Assembly (NCBI RefSeq): GCF_028473605.1
Contig: NZ_CP097267.1
Coordinates: 5,324,501 to 5,388,500, forward strand
Direction: 5' to 3'
From: Acidovorax sp. NCPPB 3576
GTDB taxonomy: Bacteria; Pseudomonadota; Gammaproteobacteria; Burkholderiales; Burkholderiaceae_C
DNA: 64,000 nt
Shown in pieces: positions 26,624 through 35,858 of this stretch (positions are counted from its first letter, which is position 1; every line of letters begins with the position of its first letter). The notes under the pieces are model-generated. The model saw only the letters and a list, made by a program, of their open reading frames with translations. It was not told the DNA's origin and searched no databases. The position numbers and the translations under genes were made by a program.

Positions 26624-27285
26624 AAAAGCAACTCCTGATTTTCGGTGCGGGCGAAATCGCAGAACTTGCCCATTTCTATTTCCAGTCGGACTCCGCCTAT
26701 GACGTGGTGGCTTTCGTCGTGGATGCCGCCTATCGAACGAGCGACACGTTCTGCGGTCTTCCCGTCATCACGCTGGAAGAGGCCATGGCCCGATTTCCTC
26801 CAACGGCCTGCGATTTTTTCGTGGCGCTGAGCTACTCAGCGCTGAACGCCATCCGAAAGCAGAAATACCTGGACGCCAAAGCTGCGGGCTATTCCATCGC
26901 AAGCTATGTCAGTTCCCGCGCCAGTCTTTTGAATGAAGGGCGCGTGGGAGAGAACTGTTTCATCCTGGAGGACAACACGATCCAGCCCTTCGTCAGGATC
27001 GAAAACAACGTCACTTTGTGGAGTGGGAACCACATCGGGCACCACTCCGTGATCAAAAGCCACACCTTCATCGCCTCGCATGTCGTGGTGTCCGGCGGGG
27101 TGACCATCGGCGAGCAGTGCTTCATCGGCGTGAATGCCACACTGCGGGATCACATCACGATCGGCGATCGGTGTGTGATCGGTGCCGGGGCGCTCATTCT
27201 GTCGGACGCGGAACCCGACGGGCTGTATGTCGGCACGGCGACCGAACGGTCCAAGGTGCCCAGCCATCGCTTGAAGAAGATATGA
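26620..27285 (+). CDS. NeuD/PglD-like sugar acyltransferase, TTG start
   Basis: The 221-residue protein has an N-terminal Rossmann-like part (LLIFGAGEIAELAHFYF) and a left-handed beta-helix of hexapeptide repeats at about 105-205 (VGENCFILEDNTIQP, IGEQCFIGVNATLRD, IGDRCVIGAGALILS). PglD-type enzymes acylate the 4-amino group of UDP- or dTDP-sugars. A TTG start at 26620 overlaps the methyltransferase stop as TTGA and keeps the family N-terminus MKKQLLIFGAG. It would act on the product of the transaminase at 28587. Confidence 0.9.
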   Translation: MKKQLLIFGAGEIAELAHFYFQSDSAYDVVAFVVDAAYRTSDTFCGLPVITLEEAMARFPPTACDFFVALSYSALNAIRKQKYLDAKAAGYSIASYVSSRASLLNEGRVGENCFILEDNTIQPFVRIENNVTLWSGNHIGHHSVIKSHTFIASHVVVSGGVTIGEQCFIGVNATLRDHITIGDRCVIGAGALILSDAEPDGLYVGTATERSKVPSHRLKKI

Positions 27286-28193
27286 AGGCCTGGAAAAAAC
27301 GGGGGCTGGTCTTTTGCCCCGACCAGAATTTCGGCTGGATGCAGACCCATGCCGCCGTCCCCATCGCGGAGCGCATCGAGGGCGACCTCTACCGAATCTA
27401 TTTCAGTACGAGAGACGCAGCCAATCGGAGCCGGACCGGCTATGTGGTCATCGATATCCAAAAACCGCAAGCCATCCTGGAGCTTTCTGAAAACCCGGTT
27501 CTCGACATTGGGGCGCTAGGCACCTTTGACGACAGTGGTGCCATGGCCACCTGGTTGGCGGAATGGAACGGTCAGCGCTATCTGTATTACATCGGCTGGA
27601 ATCTGGGCGTGACCGTGCCCTTTCGAAATTCCATCGGCTTGGCAATGGGTTCGCCAACGCGCGACTTCGAGAAAATATACGAAGGCCCCATCGTGGACAG
27701 AACGGTGCGCGAGCCCCATTTCTGCGCCAGTTGCTGCGTGATTCCGGGGGCTGATGTTTGGCGCATGTGGTATTTGTCCTGCACCGGCTGGGAGGTCAGG
27801 GACGGCCGGCCTTCGCACCACTATCACATCAAATATGCCGAGTCCGACGATGGAGTGGATTGGCGCCGAACAGGCCAGGTCGCCATCGATTTTGAGGATT
27901 CGCAGGAATATGCCATTTCACGGCCCTCTGTCCTTTACGAGGGTGGACTTTGGCGCATGTGGTATTCCCACCGGGGCGCGGCTTACAGGATCGGCTATGC
28001 AGAATCCGAGAATGGCATCGATTGGAGCCGCCGCGATGCGCTCGCGGGCATTTCGGTGTCCGAGACAGGTTGGGATTCCGAAATGATCGAATACCCGCAC
28101 GTGTTCCAGCACGATGGCCAAACCTTCATGCTGTACAACGGGAATGGCTACGGGGCGACGGGCGTGGGCCTGGCGGTGCTGGAGTCGCAATGA
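27282..28193 (+). CDS. beta-propeller protein resembling glycoside hydrolase families 43/130
   Basis: The 303-residue protein contains repeated blade motifs (VWRMWYLSCTGWE and LWRMWYSHRGAAY; YAESDDGVDW and YAESENGIDW) like five-bladed GH43/GH130-type propellers. There is no signal peptide, so it is cytoplasmic. Proteins of this kind occur in glycan clusters beside WbqC and transaminases. Whether it hydrolyses, phosphorolyses or only binds a sugar cannot be judged here. Start and stop both overlap neighbours by ATGA. Confidence 0.82.
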   Translation: MKAWKKRGLVFCPDQNFGWMQTHAAVPIAERIEGDLYRIYFSTRDAANRSRTGYVVIDIQKPQAILELSENPVLDIGALGTFDDSGAMATWLAEWNGQRYLYYIGWNLGVTVPFRNSIGLAMGSPTRDFEKIYEGPIVDRTVREPHFCASCCVIPGADVWRMWYLSCTGWEVRDGRPSHHYHIKYAESDDGVDWRRTGQVAIDFEDSQEYAISRPSVLYEGGLWRMWYSHRGAAYRIGYAESENGIDWSRRDALAGISVSETGWDSEMIEYPHVFQHDGQTFMLYNGNGYGATGVGLAVLESQ

Positions 28194-28567
28194 ATATCAA
28201 GATGACCCATTATCTGTATCTGGCTGCCACCATATTTTTCACGGTGTATGGCCAGTTGGTGTTGAAGTGGCGGATGAATCAAATCTCCGGCATGCCTACC
28301 GAGTTCTTCGAAAAGATCAGGTTCCTGGTTTTCCTGATTTTCGACCCTTGGGTATTTTCTGGATTTTTTGCCGCTTTTCTGGCGTCCCTGGCATGGATGG
28401 CGGCGATTTCCAAGCTGGAATTGAGCCACGCGTATCCATTCATGAGCCTGAACTTCGTCATCGTGCTGGTTCTGAGCGGATGGATTTTGCACGAGCCGAT
28501 TACTTTTCAAAAATCGCTGGGCGTCGCTTTCATCGTGATCGGGACCATCATCGTGGCACGCGTTTAA
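28190..28567 (+). CDS. small EamA/SMR-type four-helix transporter, candidate lipid-linked sugar flippase
   Basis: The 125-residue protein has four hydrophobic helices and SMR-like sequence (TVYGQLVLKWRMNQ; PFMSLNFVIVLVLSGWILHE), as in EmrE and in ArnE/ArnF, which flip undecaprenyl-phosphate aminoarabinose. In this operon with a polyprenol-type glycosyltransferase and a membrane transferase, flipping of the lipid-linked sugar is the most economical role. That role is an inference from context. Confidence 0.88.
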   Translation: MNIKMTHYLYLAATIFFTVYGQLVLKWRMNQISGMPTEFFEKIRFLVFLIFDPWVFSGFFAAFLASLAWMAAISKLELSHAYPFMSLNFVIVLVLSGWILHEPITFQKSLGVAFIVIGTIIVARV

Positions 28568-28586
28568 CGGCTCCCTCGCCCAATGA

Positions 28587-29753
28587 ATGAATATGCAGAC
28601 CAAAGAGGCCGATTTGAACGCTGAGAAAATCCCCTTCAATCGCCCCTTCATGACGGGCAAGGAATTGCAATACATCGCGCAAGCCAATGGCCTGCATGCG
28701 CTGGCCGGCGATGGCACCTTCACCAAGAAATGCCATGGCTGGCTGGAGCACCAATGCGGTTGCAAAAAGGCTTTGTTGACGCATTCCTGCACGGCGGCTT
28801 TGGAAATGGCCGCGCTGCTGATCCATATCCAGCCGGGGGACGAAGTGATCATGCCCTCGTACACGTTCGTATCGACGGCGAATGCCTTCGTGCTGCGGGG
28901 TGCGGTTCCGGTGTTCGTCGATATCCGCGAAGACACGCTGAACATCGATGAAACGCTGATCGAAAGCGCCATCACCTCGCGCACGCGTGCGATCGTTCCC
29001 GTGCATTACGCGGGGGTGTCGTGCGAGATGGATGCCATCATGGCCATTGCACGCCGGCACGGAATCAAGGTCGTGGAGGATGCGGCCCAAGGGGTCATGT
29101 CTTTCTACAAAGGCCGAGCGTTGGGCAGCATTGGCGATCTGGGCGCGTTCAGCTTTCATGAAACCAAGAACGTCATTTCCGGCGAGGGCGGTGCGCTGAT
29201 CGTGAACGATCCCGACTTGGCGGTACTGGCCGAAGTGATTCGCGAAAAAGGCACCGATCGCAGCCGTTTCTTTCGCGGCGAGGTGGACAAATACACTTGG
29301 CAGGAAGTCGGGTCGTCGTTTCTCCCCGGGGAGTTGATTGCCGCGTTTCTATGGGCGCAACTGGAAGAGGCGCAGGCCATTACCGAACGCCGCCTGGCGA
29401 TATGGGATCAATACCATGCCCTGCTCGCGCCGATGGAGGCCCAGGGCCTGCTGCGCCGGCCCATCATTCCGGCGGAGTGCCAGCACAACGCGCACATGTA
29501 CTACGTCCTGCTGCCGGAGGATGCGAACCGTGCAGAGGTCATGGCTTCGTTGAAGCGGGATGGCATCAGTTCGGTTTTTCACTATGTGCCGTTGCACTCG
29601 GCCCCCGCAGGTTTGCGGTACGGCAAGTCCCATGGCCCGCTGGCGGTCACGCAACGGCAATCGGAGCGTTTGATTCGATTGCCACTGTGGGTGGGTCTCA
29701 CTGACGATCAGCAGTCCCGCATCGTGGACTCCCTGAACCGGGCACTTTCGTGA
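28587..29753 (+). CDS. rffA: dTDP-4-amino-4,6-dideoxygalactose transaminase-like (WecE/RffA)
   Basis: The 388-residue DegT/DnrJ/EryC1 aminotransferase has the PLP lysine at position 194 in SFHETKN, the THSCTAALEMAALL phosphate loop and VVEDAAQGV. These WecE features (THSCTAALE, HETKN, EGGAL) point to amination of dTDP-4-keto-6-deoxyglucose. Together with the acyltransferase upstream it would give a dTDP-4-acylamino-4,6-dideoxy sugar. The rmlA/rmlB genes for the precursor are not here. It is separated from the flippase gene by 19 bases and ends the cluster. Confidence 0.92.
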   Translation: MNMQTKEADLNAEKIPFNRPFMTGKELQYIAQANGLHALAGDGTFTKKCHGWLEHQCGCKKALLTHSCTAALEMAALLIHIQPGDEVIMPSYTFVSTANAFVLRGAVPVFVDIREDTLNIDETLIESAITSRTRAIVPVHYAGVSCEMDAIMAIARRHGIKVVEDAAQGVMSFYKGRALGSIGDLGAFSFHETKNVISGEGGALIVNDPDLAVLAEVIREKGTDRSRFFRGEVDKYTWQEVGSSFLPGELIAAFLWAQLEEAQAITERRLAIWDQYHALLAPMEAQGLLRRPIIPAECQHNAHMYYVLLPEDANRAEVMASLKRDGISSVFHYVPLHSAPAGLRYGKSHGPLAVTQRQSERLIRLPLWVGLTDDQQSRIVDSLNRALS

Positions 29754-29828
29754 CCGGATTCTGAGAGGCCCTGCGGCCAGCCACGCCGAGGCCGATGCCG
29801 CGAGGGGCTTCCCGGACGACCGCCTCTC

Positions 29829-30836
29829 TCAACGCCGGGCGTGCGCACCCACCAGACACCGCTGAAACGCCTGCGCCGCCCTCGGCGGCTCGGGCGAGCG
29901 CCGCAGCAGGCTCACGAACTGGCAGTCGTAGCGCAGCGCCTCGGGCCGCACGGCCTGCAGGCGGCCGCGGCGCTCGAAGGCTTCGGCGTAGTGATCGGGC
30001 AAAAATCCCAGGTAGCGGCCCGAGAGCACCAGCGTGGCGATGGATTCCTGGTCGAACCCCGTGGCCGCTCGCGTGAGGCGGGCCTGGTGGCTCAGTTCCA
30101 TGTTGGGCGAGTGGTAGCCCAGGCCGGCGAACGGGTGGGTGCGCACGGCGTCCCAGTCGAGCGCCGAGTGGTCTGCCCCGAACAGCGGGTGGCCCGCGCC
30201 GCAGTACAGCAGCATGGTCTCGCCGAACAGGTCGGTGTACAGCAGGCTTTGCGAAGCACGGTGGGCGGGAATGATGCCCACCTGGTAGGTGCCGTCGATC
30301 ACGCCGCGCTCGATGGCGTTGATCGAGCCCACGTGCATTTGCAGGTGCACGTCCGGCGCCTGGGCGGTGAAGGCGGCGATGGCCTCGCCGATGCGCGCGG
30401 CCGGGTTGCTGGCGGTCTTGTCGAAGACGGCCACGGCCAGTTGCCCGCCCATGCGCGAGTGGATGCCGTCCACGCTGTCGCGAAAGCCCTGCACGGCGGC
30501 CAGCAGGCGCAGGGTTTCGTCGTACACGCGCTGGCCTTCCGGGGTGAGCGCGAAGCCCGCGCGGCCTCGCCGGCACAGGGTCATGCCCAGACGGGTTTCG
30601 AGGTCCTTCACGTGCCGGCTGACCGTGCTGGTGCCGATGTTCAGCTCCAGTTCGGCCGCAGCCATGCCGCCGCAATCGACCACGCTCTTGAAGACCTGCA
30701 GCAGGCGCAGGTCCATGTCGCTCAGCTGGCCGAGCACGGCGCGTTCGCGCGCGGCCTGGGTCGTGGGCGGCAGCGAGGATGACGCAGGGGATGGGGGCAG
30801 GGAATCGCTGGGCACGGTGGGTGGCTTTACTTGCAT
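29829..30836 (-). CDS. LysR family regulator of the amino acid transaminase
   Basis: The 335-residue protein has an extra 40-residue Pro/Ser-rich N-terminal extension before the LysR helix-turn-helix (ELELNIGTSTVSRHVKDLE, about residues 61-79). The C-terminal effector domain is of normal length. It is divergent from the transaminase gene with 132 bases between starts, so it probably activates transaminase and dehydrogenase in response to beta-alanine or a related amine. Confidence 0.92.
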   Translation of the reverse strand: MQVKPPTVPSDSLPPSPASSSLPPTTQAARERAVLGQLSDMDLRLLQVFKSVVDCGGMAAAELELNIGTSTVSRHVKDLETRLGMTLCRRGRAGFALTPEGQRVYDETLRLLAAVQGFRDSVDGIHSRMGGQLAVAVFDKTASNPAARIGEAIAAFTAQAPDVHLQMHVGSINAIERGVIDGTYQVGIIPAHRASQSLLYTDLFGETMLLYCGAGHPLFGADHSALDWDAVRTHPFAGLGYHSPNMELSHQARLTRAATGFDQESIATLVLSGRYLGFLPDHYAEAFERRGRLQAVRPEALRYDCQFVSLLRRSPEPPRAAQAFQRCLVGAHARR

Positions 30837-30968
30837 GAATCGTCAAGTAAACATTGATATTTGTCCATTGGAGGGATTATCGGCCGCCGGAACAATGGGG
30901 CCACCTGCCCGCTGCGCTGGCCGCAGCGCCTCGCGCTCCTCCCCCTTTTTCTTGTGATTGGACCGACC

Positions 30969-32330
30969 ATGAGCTTCACCGTCCTCGACTCCGCCTCCGA
31001 AGCCACCGCGCCGCGCATGGACGCGGCCTGGCTGGATGCGCACTGGATGCCCTTCACCGCCAACCGGCAGTTCAAGGCCGCGCCGCGCATGATCGTCTCG
31101 GGCCAGGGGGCCTACTACACCGATTCCGAAGGCCGCAAGATCTTCGACGGCCTCTCGGGCCTGTGGTGCGCGGGGCTGGGCCATGGCCGCAAGGACATTG
31201 CCGAGGCGATCGGCAAGGCGGCCGCCACGCTCGACTACTCGCCGGCCTTCCAGTTCGGCCACCCGGCGTCGTTCGCGCTGGCCAACAAGATCAAGGAGCT
31301 CACGCCCGCGGGGCTCGACTACGTGTTCTTCACCGGCTCGGGCTCGGAGTCGGCCGACACGTCGCTCAAGATGGCGCGCGCGTATTGGCGCGCCAAGGGG
31401 CAGGGCAGCAAGACGCGCCTGATCGGCCGCGAGAAGGGCTACCACGGCGTGAACTTCGGCGGCATCTCGGTGGGCGGCATGGTGGGCAACCGCAAGACCT
31501 TCGGTCAGGGCGTGGAAGCGGATCACCTGCCGCACACGCAGCCGGCGATGGGCTCGTTCGTTCGTGGCATGGCCGAGGACGGCGGCCGGGCGCTGGCCGA
31601 CAAGCTGCTGGATGTGATCGCGCTGCACGACGCCTCCAACATCGCGGCGGTGATCATGGAGCCGTTCTCAGGTTCGGCCGGCGTGGTGATTCCGCCCAAG
31701 GGCTATCTGGAGCGCATCCGCGAGATCTGCACGCAGAACAACATCCTGCTGATCTTCGACGAGGTCATCACCGGCTTCGGCCGCTGCGGCGCCTGGACGG
31801 GCTCGGAAGCCTTCGGCGTGACGCCCGACATCCTCAACTTCGCCAAGCAGGTGACCAACGGCGCGCAGCCGCTGGGCGGCGTGGTGGCCAGCAAGGACAT
31901 CTACGACACTTTCATGGCGCAGGGCGGGCCCGAGTACATGCTCGAATTCCCGCACGGCTACACCTACTCGGCCCACCCCGTGGCTTGCGCGGCCGGCCTG
32001 GCGGTGCTGGACATTCTGCAGAAGGAAGACATGCCCGGCCGCGCCAAGGCGCTGGCGCCGTACTTCGAGCAGGCGGTGCACAGCCTCCAGGGCGCGCAGC
32101 ACGTGCTGGACATCCGCAACTACGGCCTGGCCGCGGGCTTCACCATCGCGCCGCTGCCGGGCGAGCCGGCCCGCCGGCCCTACGAGATCGCCATGAACTG
32201 CTGGAAGAAGGGCTTTTACGTGCGCTACGGCGGCGACACGATCCAGTTGGCGCCGCCGTTCATCAGCGAGCGCGCCGAGATCGACCGGCTGGTGAGCGCC
32301 CTGGGCGATGCGCTGGCCGAGACGGCTTGA
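30969..32330 (+). CDS. omega-amino acid (beta-alanine)--pyruvate aminotransferase
   Basis: The 453-residue class III aminotransferase has the expected motifs GLWCAGLGHGRKDIA, VFFTGSGSESADTSLKMAR, IFDEVITGFGR and the PLP lysine in NFAKQVTNGAQPLG. The early HWMPFTANRQFK segment is typical of omega-amino acid:pyruvate transaminases. It would convert beta-alanine to malonate semialdehyde, or similar omega-amino acids. The next gene, mmsA, takes such semialdehydes to acyl-CoA, so the pair form a short catabolic path. Confidence 0.93.
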   Translation: MSFTVLDSASEATAPRMDAAWLDAHWMPFTANRQFKAAPRMIVSGQGAYYTDSEGRKIFDGLSGLWCAGLGHGRKDIAEAIGKAAATLDYSPAFQFGHPASFALANKIKELTPAGLDYVFFTGSGSESADTSLKMARAYWRAKGQGSKTRLIGREKGYHGVNFGGISVGGMVGNRKTFGQGVEADHLPHTQPAMGSFVRGMAEDGGRALADKLLDVIALHDASNIAAVIMEPFSGSAGVVIPPKGYLERIREICTQNNILLIFDEVITGFGRCGAWTGSEAFGVTPDILNFAKQVTNGAQPLGGVVASKDIYDTFMAQGGPEYMLEFPHGYTYSAHPVACAAGLAVLDILQKEDMPGRAKALAPYFEQAVHSLQGAQHVLDIRNYGLAAGFTIAPLPGEPARRPYEIAMNCWKKGFYVRYGGDTIQLAPPFISERAEIDRLVSALGDALAETA

Positions 32331-32348
32331 GCCTCGTTGCCAGCGTTT

Positions 32349-32403
32349 GCTATTGATTTTGTAGCTGTATGCCCTAGTGGAATATGCACTGGGGGCACTT
32401 TTT
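32349..32403 (+). repeat. dispersed palindromic repeat, copy 5
   Basis: GCTATTGATTTTGTAGC, then GCCCTAGTG, then a GGGGGC tail, lying between the transaminase and mmsA genes. The stem could pause or stabilise the shared transcript. The copy ends 18 bases before the mmsA start. Confidence 0.85.
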
Positions 32404-32421
32404 ACCCTGAACTCCATTCCC

Positions 32422-33948
32422 ATGCACCAAGACCAGAACGTCACCGCCACCATCGGCCACCTGATCGACGGCCAGATCGTGGCCGACACCGCCCGCACGC
32501 AGCCCGTGTTCAACCCGGCCACGGGCCAGTCGTCCACCAGCGTGGCGCTGGCCTCGCAGGCCACGGTGGAGCGGGCCATCGCCTCGGCCGAAGCGGCCTT
32601 TCCGGCCTGGCGCAACACTCCGCCTTTGAAGCGCGCCCGCGTGATGTCCAGGCTCAAGGTGCTGCTGGAAGAGCACGCCGATGAAATCGCCGCCCTGATC
32701 ACCGCCGAGCACGGCAAGGTACTGAGCGATGCGCACGGCGAGCTGCAGCGCGGCATCGAGAACGTGGAATACGCCAGCTACGCGCCCGAGCTGCTCAAGG
32801 GCGAGCACAGCCGCAACGTGGGCCCGAACATCGACTCGTGGAGCGAGTTCCAGGCGCTGGGCGTCACCGCCGGTATCACGCCGTTCAACTTTCCGGCCAT
32901 GGTGCCGCTGTGGATGTGGCCCATGGCCATCGCCTGCGGCAACACCTTCGTGCTGAAACCGTCCGAGCGCGACCCGAGCAGCACGCTGTTCATCGCCCAG
33001 CTGGCGCTGCAAGCCGGCCTGCCGCCCGGCGTGCTGAACGTGGTCAACGGCGACAAGACGGCGGTGGACACGCTGCTGCGCGACCCGCGCGTGAAGGCGG
33101 TGAGCTTCGTCGGCTCCACGCCGATCGCGGAATACATCTATTCGGAAGGCTGCAAGCATGGCAAGCGCGTGCAGGCCCTGGGCGGTGCCAAGAACCATGC
33201 GGTGCTCATGCCCGATGCCGACGTGGACAACGCCGTGAGCGCCCTGATGGGCGCGGCGTATGGGTCGTGCGGCGAGCGATGCATGGCGATCCCGCTGCTG
33301 GTGGCGGTGGGCGATGCGGTGGGCGACGCGGTCATCGCCGGCCTGAAGACCGAGATCGCCAAGATGAAGGTCGGCCCCGGCACCCAGACCGACAACGGCG
33401 GCAACGACATGGGCCCGCTGGTCACGCAAGCGCACTTCGAGCGGGTGTTGGCCTATGTGGACAGCGGCGTGGCCGAAGGCGCCACGCTGGTGGTCGATGG
33501 CCGTGGCATGAAGGTGACGGGCCATGAGGCGGGCTACTTCCTGGGCGCCTGCCTGTTCGACCACGTGAAGCCCGGCATGAAGATCTACCAGGAAGAGATC
33601 TTCGGCCCCGTGCTGGGCGTGGTGCGCGTGAAGACGCTGCAGGAGGCCATGCAGTTCATCAACGACCACGAATACGGCAACGGCACCTGCATCTTCACGC
33701 GCGACGGCGAGGCGGCCCGCTATTTCACCGACCACATCCAGGTCGGCATGGTCGGCGTGAACGTGCCGCTGCCCGTGCCCGTGGCCTACCACTCGTTCGG
33801 CGGCTGGAAGCGCAGCCTGTTCGGCGACCTGCATGCCTACGGCCCCGACGCCGTGCGCTTTTACACCAAGCGCAAGACCATCACGCAGCGCTGGCCCTCG
33901 GCCGGCGTGCGCGAAGGCGCGGTGTTCGCCTTCCCGAGCAGCCGATGA
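32422..33948 (+). CDS. mmsA: CoA-acylating methylmalonate-semialdehyde dehydrogenase
   Basis: The 508-residue aldehyde dehydrogenase has the MmsA-specific motif [10 protein letters not shown] with catalytic Cys287, the [11 protein letters not shown] segment and the [17 protein letters not shown] pocket. It oxidises methylmalonate semialdehyde or malonate semialdehyde and forms propionyl- or acetyl-CoA using NAD and CoA. The start at 32422 ([17 protein letters not shown]) matches the family; the frame upstream runs through the repeat. Together with the transaminase it completes beta-alanine or valine-type degradation. Confidence 0.95.
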   Translation: MHQDQNVTATIGHLIDGQIVADTARTQPVFNPATGQSSTSVALASQATVERAIASAEAAFPAWRNTPPLKRARVMSRLKVLLEEHADEIAALITAEHGKVLSDAHGELQRGIENVEYASYAPELLKGEHSRNVGPNIDSWSEFQALGVTAGITPFNFPAMVPLWMWPMAIACGNTFVLKPSERDPSSTLFIAQLALQAGLPPGVLNVVNGDKTAVDTLLRDPRVKAVSFVGSTPIAEYIYSEGCKHGKRVQALGGAKNHAVLMPDADVDNAVSALMGAAYGSCGERCMAIPLLVAVGDAVGDAVIAGLKTEIAKMKVGPGTQTDNGGNDMGPLVTQAHFERVLAYVDSGVAEGATLVVDGRGMKVTGHEAGYFLGACLFDHVKPGMKIYQEEIFGPVLGVVRVKTLQEAMQFINDHEYGNGTCIFTRDGEAARYFTDHIQVGMVGVNVPLPVPVAYHSFGGWKRSLFGDLHAYGPDAVRFYTKRKTITQRWPSAGVREGAVFAFPSSR

Positions 33949-33959
33949 AGAAAACCGCA

Positions 33960-33991
33960 GCGGCCCGGGGCGCGCAAGGCGCCCGGGCCGC
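33960..33991. terminator. GC-rich hairpin between convergent genes
   Basis: GCGGCCCGGG(G)CGC pairs with GCGCCCGGGCCGC around a short GCAA loop, with one bulged G. It follows the mmsA stop by 12 bases and faces the convergent OmpA-like gene. There is no U-tract, so intrinsic termination is uncertain. Confidence 0.4.
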
Positions 33992-34054
33992 GGGGTGACC
34001 GACCTGCCGGGCGATCCCGGCTCAGGCAAAGGGTGTGCGCCGTAGCGCGCGCGA

Positions 34055-34522
34055 TCAGCGCGGCAGCACGGTCACCGCGTTGCGGGCCTGGTCGGTGCTG
34101 AACATCACGCGCAGGTTCTTCGCCGGCACGCCGCGCGACACCAGTTCCTTGCGCACGGCCAGGGCACGGGCCAGGGCGACCTCGCGGGCGTTCTTGGCGG
34201 TCTTGCGGTCGGCGTAGCCCTTGATCTCCCAGCGCTGGTTGCCGGCCTTGTCGGCGGTCAGGATATCGAGCAGCGCGGGCGTGTCGGCCGGCAGTTCGGT
34301 CTCCAGGCCCGAGAACTCGGCCACGGTGCCGTCTTCGGGAATGCGCAGCGGCTCGGGTTCGGGGGCTGGCGGGGGAGCGACAGGCGCCGGGGCAGGCGCT
34401 GCGGCCGCCTGGGCCGATGCGTCCGCAGCCGCCGTTTTGGCTTCGGTATTGGACGTGTTGGCGCAGCCGCCCAGGAGCGCGGCGCTGAAAAGAAGACCCA
34501 GAAGTTTGCTGTGAGAGGCCAT
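34055..34522 (-). CDS. OmpA-like lipoprotein
   Basis: The 155-residue protein has a lipoprotein signal (LLFSAALLGGC), a long Ala/Pro-rich linker and a C-terminal OmpA-like domain with IKGYADRKTAKNAREVALAR, resembling the peptidoglycan-binding core. It should link the outer membrane to the wall. AGGTG before the ATG at 34522 supports that start over the GTG at 34531. It lies downstream of the candidate hydrolase/partner pair on the same strand. Confidence 0.8.
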   Translation of the reverse strand: MASHSKLLGLLFSAALLGGCANTSNTEAKTAAADASAQAAAAPAPAPVAPPPAPEPEPLRIPEDGTVAEFSGLETELPADTPALLDILTADKAGNQRWEIKGYADRKTAKNAREVALARALAVRKELVSRGVPAKNLRVMFSTDQARNAVTVLPR

Positions 34523-34597
34523 GAAGATCACCTGTTGCTGTGAATGAAAAAACGGATCGGGGGGAAGGGCCGGGCGGGGTTGCTGGCGGCGAAGGGC

Positions 34598-35086
34598 TTA
34601 CTGCACCAGCTGCCAGAAGGTCACGTTCGCGAACTTGGCGTCGCTCGCCCAGGGGTCCCAGATGGTCTTGTCGCCCTTGCTGCGGGCGCCTTCCCAGTTG
34701 CCCAGCGAGGTGGACATCGCGGGCGGGTAGCTGCCGCGGGTGCGCAGCGTTTCGGTCTTGCCGCCGCGGGTGTAGGCATAGCCGCCGGCGGCCTTGTCGG
34801 GGCCGGGATAGACCACGATGACGTGGCCGTTGCCCGACTCTTTCTTGCCCCCGACGATGACCGCGCCGCCGCGTGCGAGGTCGCCCACCTGCGAGACGGG
34901 CACGGAGCGCCAGTGGCGCTGCCCCTGCACATGGTCCATCAGCGCGTTGGCGCTCATGTAGGGCTGGTCGGGCAGGTACTGCTTGATCACGTGCCAGACG
35001 GCGTGGCTGCAGGAGTTGGGATGCAGGTCGGCGGCCTGGTCGCAGGCCTGCTTCAGCTTGGCGACCGCGGTGGCGTCTACGGGCAT
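34598..35086 (-). CDS. signal-less Cys/His cell-wall hydrolase-like protein, candidate effector
   Basis: I recognise no exact family, but the 162-residue protein has the look of a papain-like wall peptidase/amidase. A Cys lies at the start of a helix (HPNSCSHAVWHVIKQYL, Cys26) and a His in a strand (GNGHVIVVYPG, His88) after a GDLARGGAVIVG turn, as in CHAP, NlpC/P60 and Tae-type enzymes. There is no export signal. It overlaps by 10 bases the upstream gene for a signal-peptide protein, which could be its periplasmic inhibitor. This combination suggests a type VI effector set; direct evidence is lacking. Confidence 0.72.
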   Translation of the reverse strand: MPVDATAVAKLKQACDQAADLHPNSCSHAVWHVIKQYLPDQPYMSANALMDHVQGQRHWRSVPVSQVGDLARGGAVIVGGKKESGNGHVIVVYPGPDKAAGGYAYTRGGKTETLRTRGSYPPAMSTSLGNWEGARSKGDKTIWDPWASDAKFANVTFWQLVQ

Positions 35087-35658
35087 GGGGTCTTGTCCTG
35101 GTCCGGGGGCGTTGCTGGCTTGGCCGAGGCAGGCCCGGAGGCTGCCGGCCGATACAGGCGGGTCTTGGCATCCCACCGCAGGGTGGGCAGGTGGTAGTCG
35201 CCGCCCACGGCGGGCGAGCGCACCTGGAGCTGGATCTCGTGCGGCACGCCGTCGCGCCAGCGGCCGGGGACCACGTCCAGTTCCTCGGGCGGGTCCGCGG
35301 GAAAGAGGTGGGGCAATTTGCCGACGCAGCGGCCGGTGTCGTCCATCAGCAGGGGCAGCGGAAAGCGCTCCCAGGGCGCATCGGGCGGCAGGCCGCGGTA
35401 GTGGGCGTCGGTGAACACGGCCAGCAGGCGCACCTTGGCGGCCTTGGCCGGCGCATTCCCGGCGGCGCCGCCCTGCACCAGCGGGCAGGAGCGCACCGCG
35501 TCGCGGTAGGGCTCCCAGGCCGCCGGCAGGGACAGGTCCGCGTCCGGGGGCTGGCACTGGGCGGGATCGACCGCCATGGGCGGTTTCGCCCCGGCGTGGA
35601 CCGCGGTGGACAGCATGGCGGCCGCCAGCCAGCCGGCCCACGGAAGAACTGCGTTCAT
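35077..35658 (-). CDS. secreted protein of unknown function, candidate periplasmic partner of the hydrolase
   Basis: The 193-residue product has a clear signal peptide (WAGWLAAAMLSTAVHAGA, cleavage about residue 23). The mature part has Cys at 35, 58 and 109 in the precursor, so a disulfide is possible. It has no family I recognise. It is the first gene of a two-gene unit and overlaps the hydrolase gene by 10 bases. If the hydrolase is an antibacterial effector, this is the natural immunity candidate, although immunity genes more often follow than precede the toxin. Confidence 0.72.
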   Translation of the reverse strand: MNAVLPWAGWLAAAMLSTAVHAGAKPPMAVDPAQCQPPDADLSLPAAWEPYRDAVRSCPLVQGGAAGNAPAKAAKVRLLAVFTDAHYRGLPPDAPWERFPLPLLMDDTGRCVGKLPHLFPADPPEELDVVPGRWRDGVPHEIQLQVRSPAVGGDYHLPTLRWDAKTRLYRPAASGPASAKPATPPDQDKTPCP

Positions 35659-35858
35659 GGGTGCATCAAAAAGAATGGAAATGGAATGTATCGAGTGCCT
35701 GGGCCGCGCGCCCTCCCGGTCGCTTGCGGCCTGCAGGCGCGAAGTGTCGCCGCGGAAGCCCGCAAATCGATGTCAAAGGTTCCAGAAGATACCAATTGAT
35801 TCAAAAATAACACGCCCCAACACCAACTTCTGGGGTTTTGGGGAGTCGCCTGCCCCGG

